Shown here in pieces: positions 21,729-32,344 of a DNA stretch of 64,000 nucleotides. How positions within the stretch are numbered: the first letter of the stretch is position 1; each line of letters begins with the position of its first letter. This DNA comes from Pseudoips prasinana (taxonomy: Eukaryota; Arthropoda; Insecta; Lepidoptera; Nolidae). The notes under the pieces were generated by a model. The model saw nothing but the letters and a program-made list of their open reading frames with translations, was not told the DNA's origin and did no database searches. The stretch spans positions 21,163,934 to 21,227,933 of the forward strand of contig OX621252.1 in assembly GCA_951640165.1 (NCBI GenBank). Direction: 5' to 3'. A program made the position numbers and the translations under genes.

Positions 21729-22468
21729 AACCCAAGGTAATCCTTCAGTATCATGCACTGATTTCCCGGTAATCCTTCACTAACAGGGGTGCGGACTACC
21801 AATTTTTAATTATAAGTAAACTAAAAACAAAATTCAAATTACCTTAAAACTAACAAAGTTCTAAGCGTCTAAAAATCATTAGTCATTAGTCATAGTCATT
21901 ATACTAACATGTGACGTCATTTGTAATAGAGACAGAAGATCCATACCAACATTCATATTAAAGTGTGGAAAGGATAAAGCATCCCCACTATATCCCCAAT
22001 AAGAACTTTAAACGCGTATGTATTAAACTTGGTCAGATTTTTTTATTACTGTCTTTATTATTCTGACTGGAGGCACCTTCTGAAAGGGTGCCTATCTAGG
22101 TACATAGCATTATTTATTGTATTATAATGAACTTCAATAATAAAGTCTATATCAAACCAATCACTATGGTCTATCATGTTAGAAATATATTGTTTTGAAT
22201 ACAGAATGCTGACTAGTTTCAGTTGACGCTTTTCAATAACAAAACACTGGTCAATTTCAGTTTCTGAAGTTACTCGTTAAACAAAGTTCAACAATGTAGA
22301 TAGTTGTTGAATGAACTGAAGTGGAAATGTGGTACTCAAGTTAGCTACAGCCAAGTTGAGTTATTAATTGAGTTCTACCCTTTTACAAGTTGCATATACA
22401 TAAAGCTGTAAATATGATGATACTTATTATTATTATTTTAAGTACTACAGACGTACATACATAAATAT
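21729..22468. other. Spacer, nothing recognised
   Basis: Contains a short motif repeat near 21740-21780 ('ggtaatccttca' twice) and a T-rich stretch near 22030. Confidence 0.4.
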
Positions 22469-22469
22469 T

Positions 22470-22560
22470 ATCATGTCAGCTGAAAGTCGTCTAACGCTGG
22501 ACAAAGATCTCTGCAGTTACCGGTCTTGCTCCACCCGCGGCTTCCAGCAACTATTACTAC
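22470..22560 (-). repeat. Decayed RTE-1 3' end
   Basis: 'catgtcagctgaaagtcgtc' and 'gctggacaaagatctctgca' match the reverse RTE-1 terminus. Confidence 0.6.
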
Positions 22561-22661
22561 ATCATCACCTTGTGGGAATCACTTTTTGCGGCCGTCAAAC
22601 AATTAACTCTTTGCTCAATAATAATTCAAGTTAATAATTGTAACGCTAAATAATATTGATA

Positions 22662-23110
22662 ACAATGATGACAAAGGCCTTCCCCAAGAATCTCCACAAT
22701 GGCCGGTCCTGCGTTGCCCGCATTCAGCCGCGACCCTTGCACTCGAGAACCTTTTGCCCCAGCGGCCATCGGTTCTACGAGCTATGTGCTCCGCCCACTG
22801 CCACTTCAGTTTGGCAATTCTTTGGGCTACGTCGGCTACATTGGTTTGCTTGCGGATTTAGAAGTTTTGTATTCGATTACCCAGTGATACTCCGAGCATA
22901 GCCCTCTCCATTGTGGCCACAGTGGCGACCACGAACCGGAAGATGCAGCGTGGGCAGGCCCCCTACAAGATGGACCGATGATGTTGTGCGGGTCGCTGGA
23001 AATCGCCGGATGCGGATAGCGCAAGACCGGAAATTGTGGAGATCTTTGTGGGAGGCCTTTGTCCAGCAGTGGACGTCTTTCGGCTGATATGATTATGATG
23101 ATGATGATGA
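22662..23110. pseudogene. Two RTE-1 3' copies joined head to head
   Basis: 22662-22915 is a minus-strand RTE-1 piece and 22916-23110 a plus-strand one ending in 'gtggacgtctttcggctgat' and (TGA)n. The junction is near 22912 ('ccattgtggccacagtggcg'). The two pieces cover overlapping parts of the element, so together they form an inverted duplication of roughly 190 bp. Confidence 0.7.
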
Positions 23111-24477
23111 AATTTGTATGCTTATAAAAGTGTCGTGAAGCTTCTTCTGTTTTTGAGAGTACTGATACCTAATAGTCTTTGACTTTTAGATAGGTACTTC
23201 AGAAAATTTACACCATTTACTATAGTAGTAAGGATCATTGAGAAAAACTATTCACGAGATAACTGTAATGCTTACATTCTACGTCGAAATGGCTTCTTTT
23301 AAGCACCGTTTCTAAAGAAACAGTTTCTAACTTCTAACCTTACAGTTCAGGAGCGGTTCAGGCGATTAAGCTATTTTATTTTAACTATTTTCGCTTTAGA
23401 ACTGCAAGTGAAAATAACAACATTGTTCTGAATCGAGTGGAATCTTGATCGGAAAACTTGAAGGGAATTCTTTGCGCAGTTGGAATGGTTCGATAGCGCC
23501 GCGCGAACCACATTGGCGGGTAAATAATGCTTTAGAAATTGTGTTCGACCACTTTAGGATATAATGAAGTGCTTGAAAAAAAGCATAAAAAATATGCGGG
23601 GCAGTCTTTGGGGACAGCCGATAGAAGTAAAAACTATTTTTTACAAGTCTAATCCGAATAATTTATAATATATTAGTTGACACTTCATATTGAGATATAC
23701 TCTTTGTATGTATATTTAATGTATACTAAAACGCACGGACTATATCTTTGTACATATATACATAGTATACGAGTATACCAACAGGCCATAGTCATATATA
23801 AACAAACCATCTAATAATACTTTTCATTTATTTTTCATTGCTTTATGTTATACAGTAATTTAAATTTGGAATACATTAAAACATAAATCATATTACGCGA
23901 TGAATTGTATTTGTTTTAATTACGATTTGAACTTGAATTACGGCGTTATGAATGTGTTGCTATTTTTATAATTCGGCGTTAGTTCACTACACAGCGATTC
24001 TCATTTGTTTCGCTCATAGAACTTTAAATGAACCACCGTCTTTTGGCGGTTCCTGGCTCTTTCATCTTGGACGCCGTGTGTGAATGGGATAGAATATAAT
24101 AATTCTTACTAACATGCTGAGTGCGTTTTTTAGGAAACATAAACATTCAGCACACCTCTCTAAGCTTGCTGATCTTTTATCATAAACCACTGTTAGCCTG
24201 GTAGCAAGAACGGTGCTAATCAGTATTACTGAAACCCATTGTGGGTATGTAGGAGCCAGCTTCATAAAGGGCACTTAATTAATTGCAAGTTCCCTCTTAG
24301 ACTCTGACCTACCCTCTTGTTCCGTGAAAGGCACTTCGGCGTTCCAATAGTGTTTCGCCTACAAATTATACACTTCACTTAGGTTCACCTTATTCCCCCC
24401 AAGTTTACCATCAGAGAAAACTAGAGTCAAATAATGAAATAATTAAATTTATTTAGCACTTGGGTATTTACATACAC
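23111..24477. other. Spacer of ~1.4 kb, nothing recognised
   Basis: Mostly AT-rich. A short CG-containing stretch at 23475-23525 ('gatagcgccgcgcgaacc') has no partner in the window. Confidence 0.5.
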
Positions 24478-24765
24478 TTGCATGTACTTGTCAAGCTCAC
24501 AATGCAATACATAAACATAGTTTAATTATAATTAATACAGTAATTAAACCAACAAAAATATTTTGAATTAGTCTGTCCGTGCGGTCTTCGTCACATATAT
24601 TTTTATTAAATCCTTAAATAATAAATAGCAAGTAACTAAGTTATTATTGTTACATTTAGCAATAGTATTATAAATTAAAGAATTGAAAACAACGACCAGT
24701 TGGCTAGCGCAAAAGGCTCTCAACTAGTCAAAATCATTCAAGTGAGAATCATTCAACAGAGGCAA
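24478..24765 (+). repeat. Direct-repeat unit, left copy
   Basis: Shares 'tgtacttgtcaagctcacaa', 'ttagtctgtccgtgcggtct' and 'agaattgaaaacaacgacca' in the same order with 28675-29240. Unidentified family. Confidence 0.7.
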
Positions 24766-24879
24766 GCAATAACTTGCTTACTCACTTCTGTTGTCCGATG
24801 AAGCAGTGAAAGTCTCGTCGGCTAGATGTAAACGTCATATTTATAAAAGTACGCAATAGTTCTTAAAGATAAATAACCC

Positions 24880-24955
24880 ATAGTACAAGCTTTGCTTAAT
24901 TTGGGGCTAGGATGATCTGTGTGGCATTGTCCCTAAATATTATTATTATTATAAA
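24880..24955 (+). repeat. SINE-3 3' end
   Basis: 'cccatagtacaagctttgct' and 'tttggggctaggatgatctg', ending in ATTATTATT. Confidence 0.7.
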
Positions 24956-24987
24956 TTTATTATTATAAAGCTACTCATCTGTACATA

Positions 24988-25308
24988 TCTATACATATAA
25001 TAAAATTGTAGGAAAGTCAAAACTGTACATTGTATATTTTTTTAAAGGATATTTGGGGCGTGATCTACTATCGATATCGAAGCCAAACATATATATTTTA
25101 GAATTTTTGTTTGTGTGTCTGTTTGTCTGTATGTATGTCCGGGCTAAACTCAAAAAGTACTGCATGGATTTACTTCAAATATTGCATGAATATTACTAAG
25201 ATGTCGGGTCAACATATAGGCTACATATTATCACGCTATCACCTACGGGGGAGGATCTGTAATAATTAATAAAATTTTAACACGGGTAAAACCGCGGGGC
25301 ACAGCTAG
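24988..25308 (+). mobile_element. Hel-B copy, full length
   Basis: TC at 24988 and CTAG at 25305-25308 before T. Closely matches 8525-8854. Confidence 0.8.
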
Positions 25309-25357
25309 TTGAAAATATCTATCCTTTTGGTGGTGCCAAAAGTAGTGGCCCCACCAC

Positions 25358-25403
25358 AAACTCATCATATCAGCCGAATAAAGTCCACTGCTGGGCAAAG
25401 GCG
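25358..25403 (-). repeat. RTE-1 3' stub at the LINE 5' junction
   Basis: 'catatcagccgaataaagtc' and 'cactgctgggcaaaggcg' form the reverse RTE-1 end, cut by the 5' junction of the LINE that follows. Confidence 0.6.
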
Positions 25404-25544
25404 TTACATGCGGCAACAAGATCAGTAGCCAAAGACAAAGGGTACAAACATGTTTGGGTACGGAACGGGCGAATCTTCGTAAGGAAAACAGATAATTCTG
25501 AATACTTGGTTATTAAAAATAAAGGTTCATTAGCCAAACTCTAA
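25404..25544 (+). pseudogene. LINE ORF1 C-terminal remnant
   Basis: The frame reads ...AKDKGYKHVWVRNGRIFVRK and ends in a stop at 25542-25544. The G-Y-K-x-V-W-x-R-N-G-x-I-F-x-R-K pattern is the C-terminal module of the ORF1 protein in many insect LINEs (the part resembling baculovirus FP protein), which acts as an RNA-binding chaperone. Only about 47 codons survive because the element is 5'-truncated. ORF2 follows 28 bases later in a different frame. Confidence 0.65.
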
Positions 25545-25572
25545 TTAAATATCTTTCTGGTTGTAACATTAA

Positions 25573-28500
25573 ACTCATTTGTATTGTCTTCTTATAATAA
25601 AATTCGATTCTTTAAGTGTGTATTATCAAAACGTTAGGGGTTTACGCACAAAAACAGACACCTTTATTCAAAATTTGTCAGTATGCAATTATGATGTTAT
25701 AATCCTAACTGAAACGTGGCTTAATTGTAATGTTTTTAGTACTGAACTATTTAATAATACTTACGTTGTTTATAGACGTGACAGAGAAACGTCAAGGTTA
25801 TATTGCGGTAAAGAGGGAGGTGGAGTTCTTATAGCTGTATCTACGAAGTATAATTCTAGGCGCCTATCTTCATGGGAGAGTGATTGTGAGGATCTTTGGG
25901 TTACAGTTGATACGATTCTACTCCATGATATAAATCAGATCATATTTTGCGCAGTCTATTTGCCACCGCCATTAACCAGTACGGTACTTAATCATTTTAT
26001 AGACAATTGTAATTTGAACTCCGAAAAGCACACTAAAAATACATGTATTGTAGGTGATTTTAACCTCGGTGGTATTAACTGGCAGTCTTTTAATAATTCA
26101 GAAAGTTACTACCATAGTTCAGCTATATGCCAGTGTTTATTAGACTTTTGTAATATAAATAATTATGTACAATACAATCATCTACTTAATTCTAAAGAGC
26201 GAATATTAGACTTAATATTATCTGATTTACCAATAAGTTCCTTAATGGAAGCATCAGACGTTTTGAGTTTGGTAGATGCATTTCATCCACCACTAGAGTT
26301 TACCTTTATGTGTTCAGAAAATGAAGGGCTTAGTAATAATGCAAACAATGTAAAACTATCGGAAGGCGGACTACACGGCAATCAATATTCGCCTTAAAAA
26401 TATAGACTGGGAAAAACAGTTCGCTAAGTGTAAAGACGTAAATAGTATGGTGGACATTTTTTATAACATTATCCGAGATATTATAAAAGAGTTTATACCC
26501 GTTTCAAAACAGCAACAGCGCACTAGGAAGTATCCACAATGGTTCACGAAAGAGCTTATAAATAGATTAAATGAGAAAAATAAATACAGAATAAAATATA
26601 AAAAATACGTGAACCCTATGGATCACATTTCATTTCGATTACTAGCGACTCGTTGCAAAAAACTTGCTTCTGAATGCTATAATACATACATGAAAAATGT
26701 TGAGGATGGTATTATTGATAATCCAAAATACTTTTGGTCGTACATAAAATCTCTGAAAGGTGGTACTAGTAAGTACCCTTCCGCGATGACTGATGGCTCT
26801 GACACGTCGTCAGTGGGAGATCAAATTTGTGAATTATTCGCGAAGTGTTTTGCTACCGTTTATCGCGGAAGTGAACATGATTTGTCTGACCGAGACACCT
26901 TTGATGAACACTTTTATAAAACTATAGCCGATTATTTTGGGACGGTAACTATCAACCGTAGTTTATTGTTAAAAAATCTCAAAGGCTTAGATATAAACAA
27001 AAGTGCTGGCTCAGATAACATTCCGCCAATTTTCATAGTCAAATGTGCTTCAAATCTGTTGGATCCTATTTTACATATTTTTGCTAAATCTCTAGATACA
27101 GGTATTTTTCCTGTGCAATGGAAGTTGGCAAAAGTAGTTCCCATCCATAAGGCTAATGAAAAGCATGATGTTAGAAACTACAGACCTGTTTCCATACTCC
27201 CTGTCGTAGCTAAGGTCTTGGAATCGATAGTTTGTCAAAATTTGCAGATTTATTTCATGAAATATTTAACAATTCAACAACACGGTTTTGTAAAAGGTAG
27301 GTCAACGGGCACCAACTTGACATGTTTTACAGAATATTTAATAGAAGCGCTCGATAATAATAAAGAAGTTGACGTAGTTTACACTGACTTCAGTAAGGCA
27401 TTTGATAGGATCCCTCATTATTTGCTCCTTAGAAAGTTAAATCATTACGGTTTCACTGGACCTATACTGAAATGGTTGGAGTCGTATCTGTCTGATAGAA
27501 GTTTTTATGTTGCTAACGGTTATCACTCTGTATCATATCCAAGTTCATCTGGTGTTCCCCAAGGATCTCACTTAGGGCCTCTTTTATTTAATGTTTTCAT
27601 CAATGATCTTCCGTTATACTTGAAATACACAAAACCTTTTATGTTCGCTGACGACCTGAAGCTTGCTCACGTAATAAACTCCGAAATGGATATTCAGCAT
27701 CTACAAGCAGACTTAAATTCATTGCTTTCCTGGAGCGTACAAAATGGTAATGACTTAAACGCAAAAAAATGCGCTCATATAAAATTTTCAAGAAAGCATA
27801 ACAAGACAGCATCATCGTATATGTTGGGTGATACCATTCTAACAGAGACTGAGAGCATTAGGGATTTGGGGGTCTTAATGGATGGAAAACTAACGTATGT
27901 TCCTCACATCGAGAGGGCACTGAAGCAGTCTTCCAAGTTGCTTGGATTTTTAATTAGAAGTAGTAAAAACTTTCGGAATGTTAAATCTAAAATAATTTTA
28001 TATAACTGCCTTGTCAGAAATGTTCTGGAGTACGCTGCTGTTGTGTGGCGTCCCCACTTTGCAATTCACTCTCTCAGAATCGAGCGTATTCAAAAGAGAT
28101 TTGTTCGGCACTTGTCATACTCGGTGGGATTGGGGGGGAAAAAAGTGGATTATAAAACCAGGTTACATTATTTTAAGATTATGGAACTCTCTAAGAGGAG
28201 GGATGTAATTGATATGGTATTTTTATTTAAATTGTTAAGAAATAAAATTGATTGCCCTGAGTTGTTACAAAGGATACGATTTAGAGTTCCGTTCCATATT
28301 CCACGAAAATCGATAACTCCCTTAGCTCCTCCACTACGTAGAACATTACTTGGCTCAAACTCACCTCTCTGCCGAATGACAAAATTATATAACGAATGCA
28401 GTGGCAGGGTTGATATCCACCACGTATTACACCATTATACCCCCGTGCCTCGGAGAACACGTAAAGCCGTCGGTCCTGTACCTGACCTCTTTCCGGTCGT

Positions 28501-28609
28501 GTCGCTAGTCGTCCCATCGGATCATGAAAGTGATGGAATAGAAAGTGCTCCTGTGTTTGCGCACACACTTGAGCATTATAATATTATTATGTCCCGCCCA
28601 GATGGCTAG
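25573..28609 (+). pseudogene. LINE ORF2: endonuclease plus reverse transcriptase, one frameshift
   Basis: The first segment (25573-26397) is an apurinic-type endonuclease: YQNVRGLR, LTETWL, GGGVLIAV, VYLPPPL, GDFNLGGINW, LDLILSD and a final AFHPPLEF give the usual catalytic N, E, D, N and H in order. The second segment (from about 26354 to 28609) is the reverse transcriptase: NYRPVSILP, VVYTDFSKAFD, SSGVPQGSHLGPLLF and MFADDLKLA, the last near residue 400 of the 720 codons counted from the ATG at 26447. The segments lie in different frames and overlap near 26350-26397, so a single small insertion or deletion there splits an ancestral ORF. No ATG opens the endonuclease segment after the upstream stop at 25570; the start is therefore lost, or ORF2 was reached from ORF1. 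The last ~57 codons coincide with the tail shared with SINE-1. Confidence 0.9.
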
Positions 28610-28674
28610 TCTCCTTTAAGACTGGCCGCCGTGGCCGGATCTCGGCTAGGAGGACATTATTATTATTTATTATT

Positions 28675-29240
28675 GTACCCTTGTACTTGTCAAGTTCACA
28701 ACGCAGTACATAAATATATTCGAATACAGTATAAAAACAGTAATAAATAATAATTAGTCTGTCCGTGCGGTCTGTTTTATCACATATATTTTTATAAAAA
28801 ACTAGCCGTGCCCGCGACTTCGTTCGCGTGTTAATTAGTTTATTTTGATGTTTTTGTTTTTTCTAAAATTAAAGATTTTTTTCTAAAATAAAAGTAGCCT
28901 AAGTTACTCCTTATTAAATCAGCTACCTGCCAATAAAAGTCCCGTCAAAATCGGTCCAGCCATTTCAGAGATTAGCCGGAACAAACAGACAGACAGACAG
29001 ACAAAAATTGTAAAAAAAATTATTTTGGTGTAGGTACCGTATATATATTCATATTACGTAGAAAAAAAACGGTTATTTCAATATTACAAACAGACACTTC
29101 AATTTTATTTATTTGTATAGATGTATAGATTACAAGTTATTAAGCTATTATTTTGTAATTTAGTTCTGCTATATTAAAATTAAAGAATTGAAGACAACGA
29201 GCAGTTGACTAGCGCAGAAGGACTTAACCAGTATCTTAAT
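28675..29240 (+). repeat. Direct-repeat unit, right copy, split by Hel-A
   Basis: Matches 24478-24765 in two blocks: 28675-28800 and 29122-29240. The gap is exactly the Hel-A element at 28802-29121. Confidence 0.7.
28802..29121 (-). mobile_element. Hel-A copy inside the direct-repeat unit
   Basis: CTAG at 28802-28805 and the 5' TC at 29120-29121 (minus sense). The unit at 24478 shows approximately the uninterrupted sequence. Confidence 0.8.
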
Positions 29241-29327
29241 TTAAGCGACTAATAACCGTTATGGGGTTTTTGAATTCCTCGGACTAGTCGGATACTTGTT
29301 GTCTCAACGTTTCTGTTTCGATTTCGC

Positions 29328-29400
29328 AGGGAAACTCCAAGCATAGCCCTCTCCGTTGCTGTTTGGGTGATGCCCTGAGCCGTCTGATACCATAGTGAGC
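29328..29400 (-). repeat. Short RTE-1 ORF fragment
   Basis: 'cgcagggaaactccaagcat' and 'agccctctccgttgctgttt' match 18390-18350 and 41385-41415. Confidence 0.6.
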
Positions 29401-29850
29401 GACCACGTTTTTTTCCGTAAGTCATCAATGAGAAAACACACTGGTCGAACACTTTCTACTTGAAACACTGGAGCATTTGGAACAAAAGATGCTACGTAGT
29501 TCAAACACGCTTGTGTATAATGCCTTTGAATTGTAACAGGCGTTAATTAATTAATTATTTTCAGAAGCTTGTCTAGAATTATTTCTCTAAGATTTTCGTT
29601 GTTCTACAACGTCATTGTTTTCTTAGTTAAGCTTTATTAAACCCTTTAAGGGTTTAAGTACCTTAAATAAACTTAAGTAAAAATCAATAAGCTTACCTAT
29701 AGTAATTAGAAGATATTTAAAGAAGCTGTTATTTGAATACTTAATCTTCTAAGGGCACACTCTAACGAAATTTAAGATGAAATATTTCGTACGATAATAC
29801 GAAGCGGTGAAGGCCTGGCATGTTACTTATACAAATTAAAATTATTATAA
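29401..29850. other. Spacer, nothing recognised
   Basis: AT-rich, with short T/A repeats near 29640. Confidence 0.4.
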
Positions 29851-29852
29851 AC

Positions 29853-29918
29853 CGGCAATCAGCAAAATAAGCAATAGTGGAGCATGTGCTCCACTATTGC
29901 TTATTTTGCTGATTGCCG
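29853..29918. repeat. Perfect 32-bp hairpin with a 2-nt loop
   Basis: 29853-29884 pairs exactly with 29887-29918 around TG. It ends sharply at both sides, and no flanking target duplication is obvious. Confidence 0.9.
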
Positions 29919-29956
29919 CTTAAGTGAATAAACTAAATATTATAATAAATTTCGAC

Positions 29957-30226
29957 GGGCCAAATGGCGTGGTTGATAAAAATGCTTGGTTTTCACGCCG
30001 GAGGTCGTGGATTCCATTCCCACCTAGGACAGATGTTTTTGTGCATGAACTGTCTGTTTGTCCTGAGTCTGGGTGTTAATATCTATATAAGCATGTAATT
30101 ACAAAAGAAAAGAAGTATTTGTAGTATATCAGTTATCTGGTTTCCATTGTACAAGCTATGCTAAGTTTGGGATCAGATGGCCGTGTGTAAATAATGTACC
30201 AGGACAGTATTAATATTATTATTATA
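29957..30226 (+). repeat. SINE-2, near full length
   Basis: Head 'atggcgtggttgataaaaat', B-box 'gattccattccca', body and 3' end 'agtttgggatcagatggccg' are all in order; a few substitutions in the promoter boxes. Confidence 0.8.
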
Positions 30227-30379
30227 AACGTAATGTATTTAAGTTCCAGAAAACTTTAACATGGTGGCCAATTGATTAAGACGCTAAACCCCATCTTACT
30301 GACATTTGCACGGCTAATACGGCTGGTTTGTAACTAAATAGTAAAATATTTAGATTTCACCACTATCAAAATATTTAAA

Positions 30380-30541
30380 ACTAGCTAAACTAACTAGCTA
30401 CTAAACTTAATAAATTATAGCCTAAGTGTCATGCGGATATATAAGCTATATTAGTACAAAATTTGATCAAAATCCGTTCGGTGGTTTTGCGTGAAAGAGT
30501 AACAATACATCCACAAACATTCGCAAATAATATTAGTAGGA
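30380..30541 (-). repeat. Helitron-like fragment
   Basis: 'atccgttcggtggttttgcg' and 'taatattagtaggat' are the reverse 5' half of a common lepidopteran Helitron-like repeat. A CTAG near 30397 may be its other end. Confidence 0.5.
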
Positions 30542-30690
30542 TGGGTGTTGTATAAACTAAGGGGTGTCCGGCAACACGCGCCTTAAGTATTTTTCAATTT
30601 TTTTTTATACTCAGTGTTAGTGAATGACCAATTTGAAGGTTTGGTGTTATTCGAATAACACATTTATCATCTTGGGGAGATCGGTGCTGA

Positions 30691-30910
30691 TTTTTTTTTT
30701 TTTTTTTTTTTTATTTGAGGTCGACAAACGAGCAAGTGGGTCACCTGATGGTAAGTGATCACCGCCACCCATGGACACTCGCAACATCAGATGAGTCACG
30801 AGTGTGTTGCCGGCCTTTAAGAGTCAGCAAACAAGTGTTGCTGACCCTTCCCCCCCACCCCGATGAGCTCTGGCGACCTTACTCACACTCAGAAACACAA
30901 CATTAAATTA
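30691..30910 (-). repeat. Non-LTR element 3' end with poly(A) tail
   Basis: A run of 22 T at 30691-30712 is a poly(A) tail in the minus sense. Behind it the minus strand reads VSMGGGDHLPSGDPLARLST, the C-terminal end of a LINE ORF seen in several lepidopteran elements. 5'-truncated. Confidence 0.65.
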
Positions 30911-31539
30911 TTAATGTTATTATTAAGGAATGTCTTCTGTAAGGTGGAGGTGCTTCCCCAGTCGGGCTGCTCTTCGAGCGAATGATGACTTAACTTGGTC
31001 TATGCGAGACTACATCCGTGCAATAGAGATCAAGCATAGGACCAACAACGCGGCAAAGACGAGCAACCCCTTAATATCCCGACTCCAGGTCATTTTTGGC
31101 ACATTTTGGTTAAATCCGCACTTTGACCCCATTACCTCATTAACTTTAATATTAAAAACACTACCGCTAGAATAAAAATATAGTCATAGCTGATAACCAT
31201 ACTTTATCGAACATCATTAAACATCCATCTAAGTTTTTACAACCTTGTCTAGAAATAGTATTTCCCCGTACTCTACATACAGCTTTGCATACATAACATA
31301 CCTTTTACACCTATAGTTAGAAAACTATTCAAACTTTTATACGACCGGACCATAAATGTACAGTCAACATAATTGATTACTACTTTTTGACTACTCGTAA
31401 ATTATGACTTGTGATCGGAGTTCTATCCCCACACAGGAGTTTTTCTGACTTTGAGCGCACTTTGTTACCGTGAATTTTTTGTAAAGTAGCGTGCTTTTCA
31501 GGGATTTATTTCCGGACGTTGTATTTTCATGAATAGAAA
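30911..31539. other. Spacer, nothing recognised
   Basis: May begin with a few bases of the preceding LINE. The 81-codon frame at 30930-31175 has no motif. Confidence 0.4.
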
Positions 31540-31806
31540 ATAGCGCTCATAGCTAGATGCTCTCACCGATCCGTAAGCGATCGGCGAGGTAAAGCAACTA
31601 GGCTCGCGGTCAGTCCATAGATGGGTGACCGCTAAAGTGGTTTAATTTCTGAGCGTCTCCGTGCTTCGGAGGGTACGTTAAGCTGTCGGTCCCGGTTGTA
31701 GTCATTAGACAACAGTCGTTAAGCCATGTCAGAGGCCTACTGGGCGGCTTGAGCAACTCTGACACTAGGGTTAACACTACCCATACGATAAGCAAGCAAG
31801 CAAGCA
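31540..31806 (+). repeat. 5S-SINE, full length
   Basis: 5S-derived head at 31541-31640 (A-box-like 'taaagcaactaggctcg', C-box-like 'gatgggtgaccgctaaag'), core at 31650-31700, lineage-specific tail ('tactgggcggcttgagcaac') and terminal AAGCAAGCAAGCAA. Pol III transcription from the internal 5S-type promoter is inferred. Confidence 0.85.
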
Positions 31807-32344
31807 ATAGAAACAAGCCGACTAAATGCAAGCTGGCCACGTTTACTGAAGGTTCCGTACAAACTTGTAGGTTTTATAGACAGTGGCTACAAAACGGATT
31901 GTGGATATTTCATTATTTTAATACAACAGGAAAATATGAAGCATAAACGGCCACATCAATTAAATACGTTGAATTTTGATTTTTCACACAGCTCCAAGTG
32001 ATTGCTAATCTAAGTCCGTGATGTTAATTTCAACTTGATACCTTTAAGTATTCTTGGAAAAAGGATTTTGATAGAGAGACAGATAAGCATAGGGACAACG
32101 AAGTAATACGGTATGGTTTTTTTGTGCTTTTGAGGATGGGGCCTTGAAAATATACTTATTTAATAGGTTTATTATTTAAATAAAGCTATTAAAAGTGTTT
32201 GTAAATAGTTAAAACCACGAATTATTTACTTTGCAGTGTAATATTTGAATTGATAATAATAGTTTTAGTAGTTATAACTCCATTAAAACTTATCAAATCC
32301 ACGAACCATAGGGTGACCAGCCCCATGTGTGTTAACCGCTCCGT
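31807..32344. other. Spacer, nothing recognised
   Basis: AT-rich; no motif. Confidence 0.4.

Larger units (their letters stand above)
25404..28674 (+). mobile_element. Non-LTR retrotransposon (jockey/CR1 superfamily), 5'-truncated
   Basis: About 3.3 kb on the plus strand: the end of ORF1, then endonuclease and reverse transcriptase in one broken reading frame, a short 3' UTR and an (ATT)n-type tail. The 5' end abuts an RTE-1 stub; the 3' end abuts the right unit of the direct repeat 24478/28675. Non-LTR elements copy by target-primed reverse transcription, which commonly truncates the 5' end, as here. The last ~240 nt are shared with SINE-1. One frameshift and no premature stop in the RT half suggest a fairly young copy. 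The exact clade (for example Daphne or CR1) cannot be fixed without a tree. Confidence 0.9.

Noticed and set aside
22662..23110. Twin-priming 5' inversion of a single RTE-1 insertion
   Set aside because: The two oppositely oriented pieces cover overlapping parts of the element, which ordinary twin priming does not produce.
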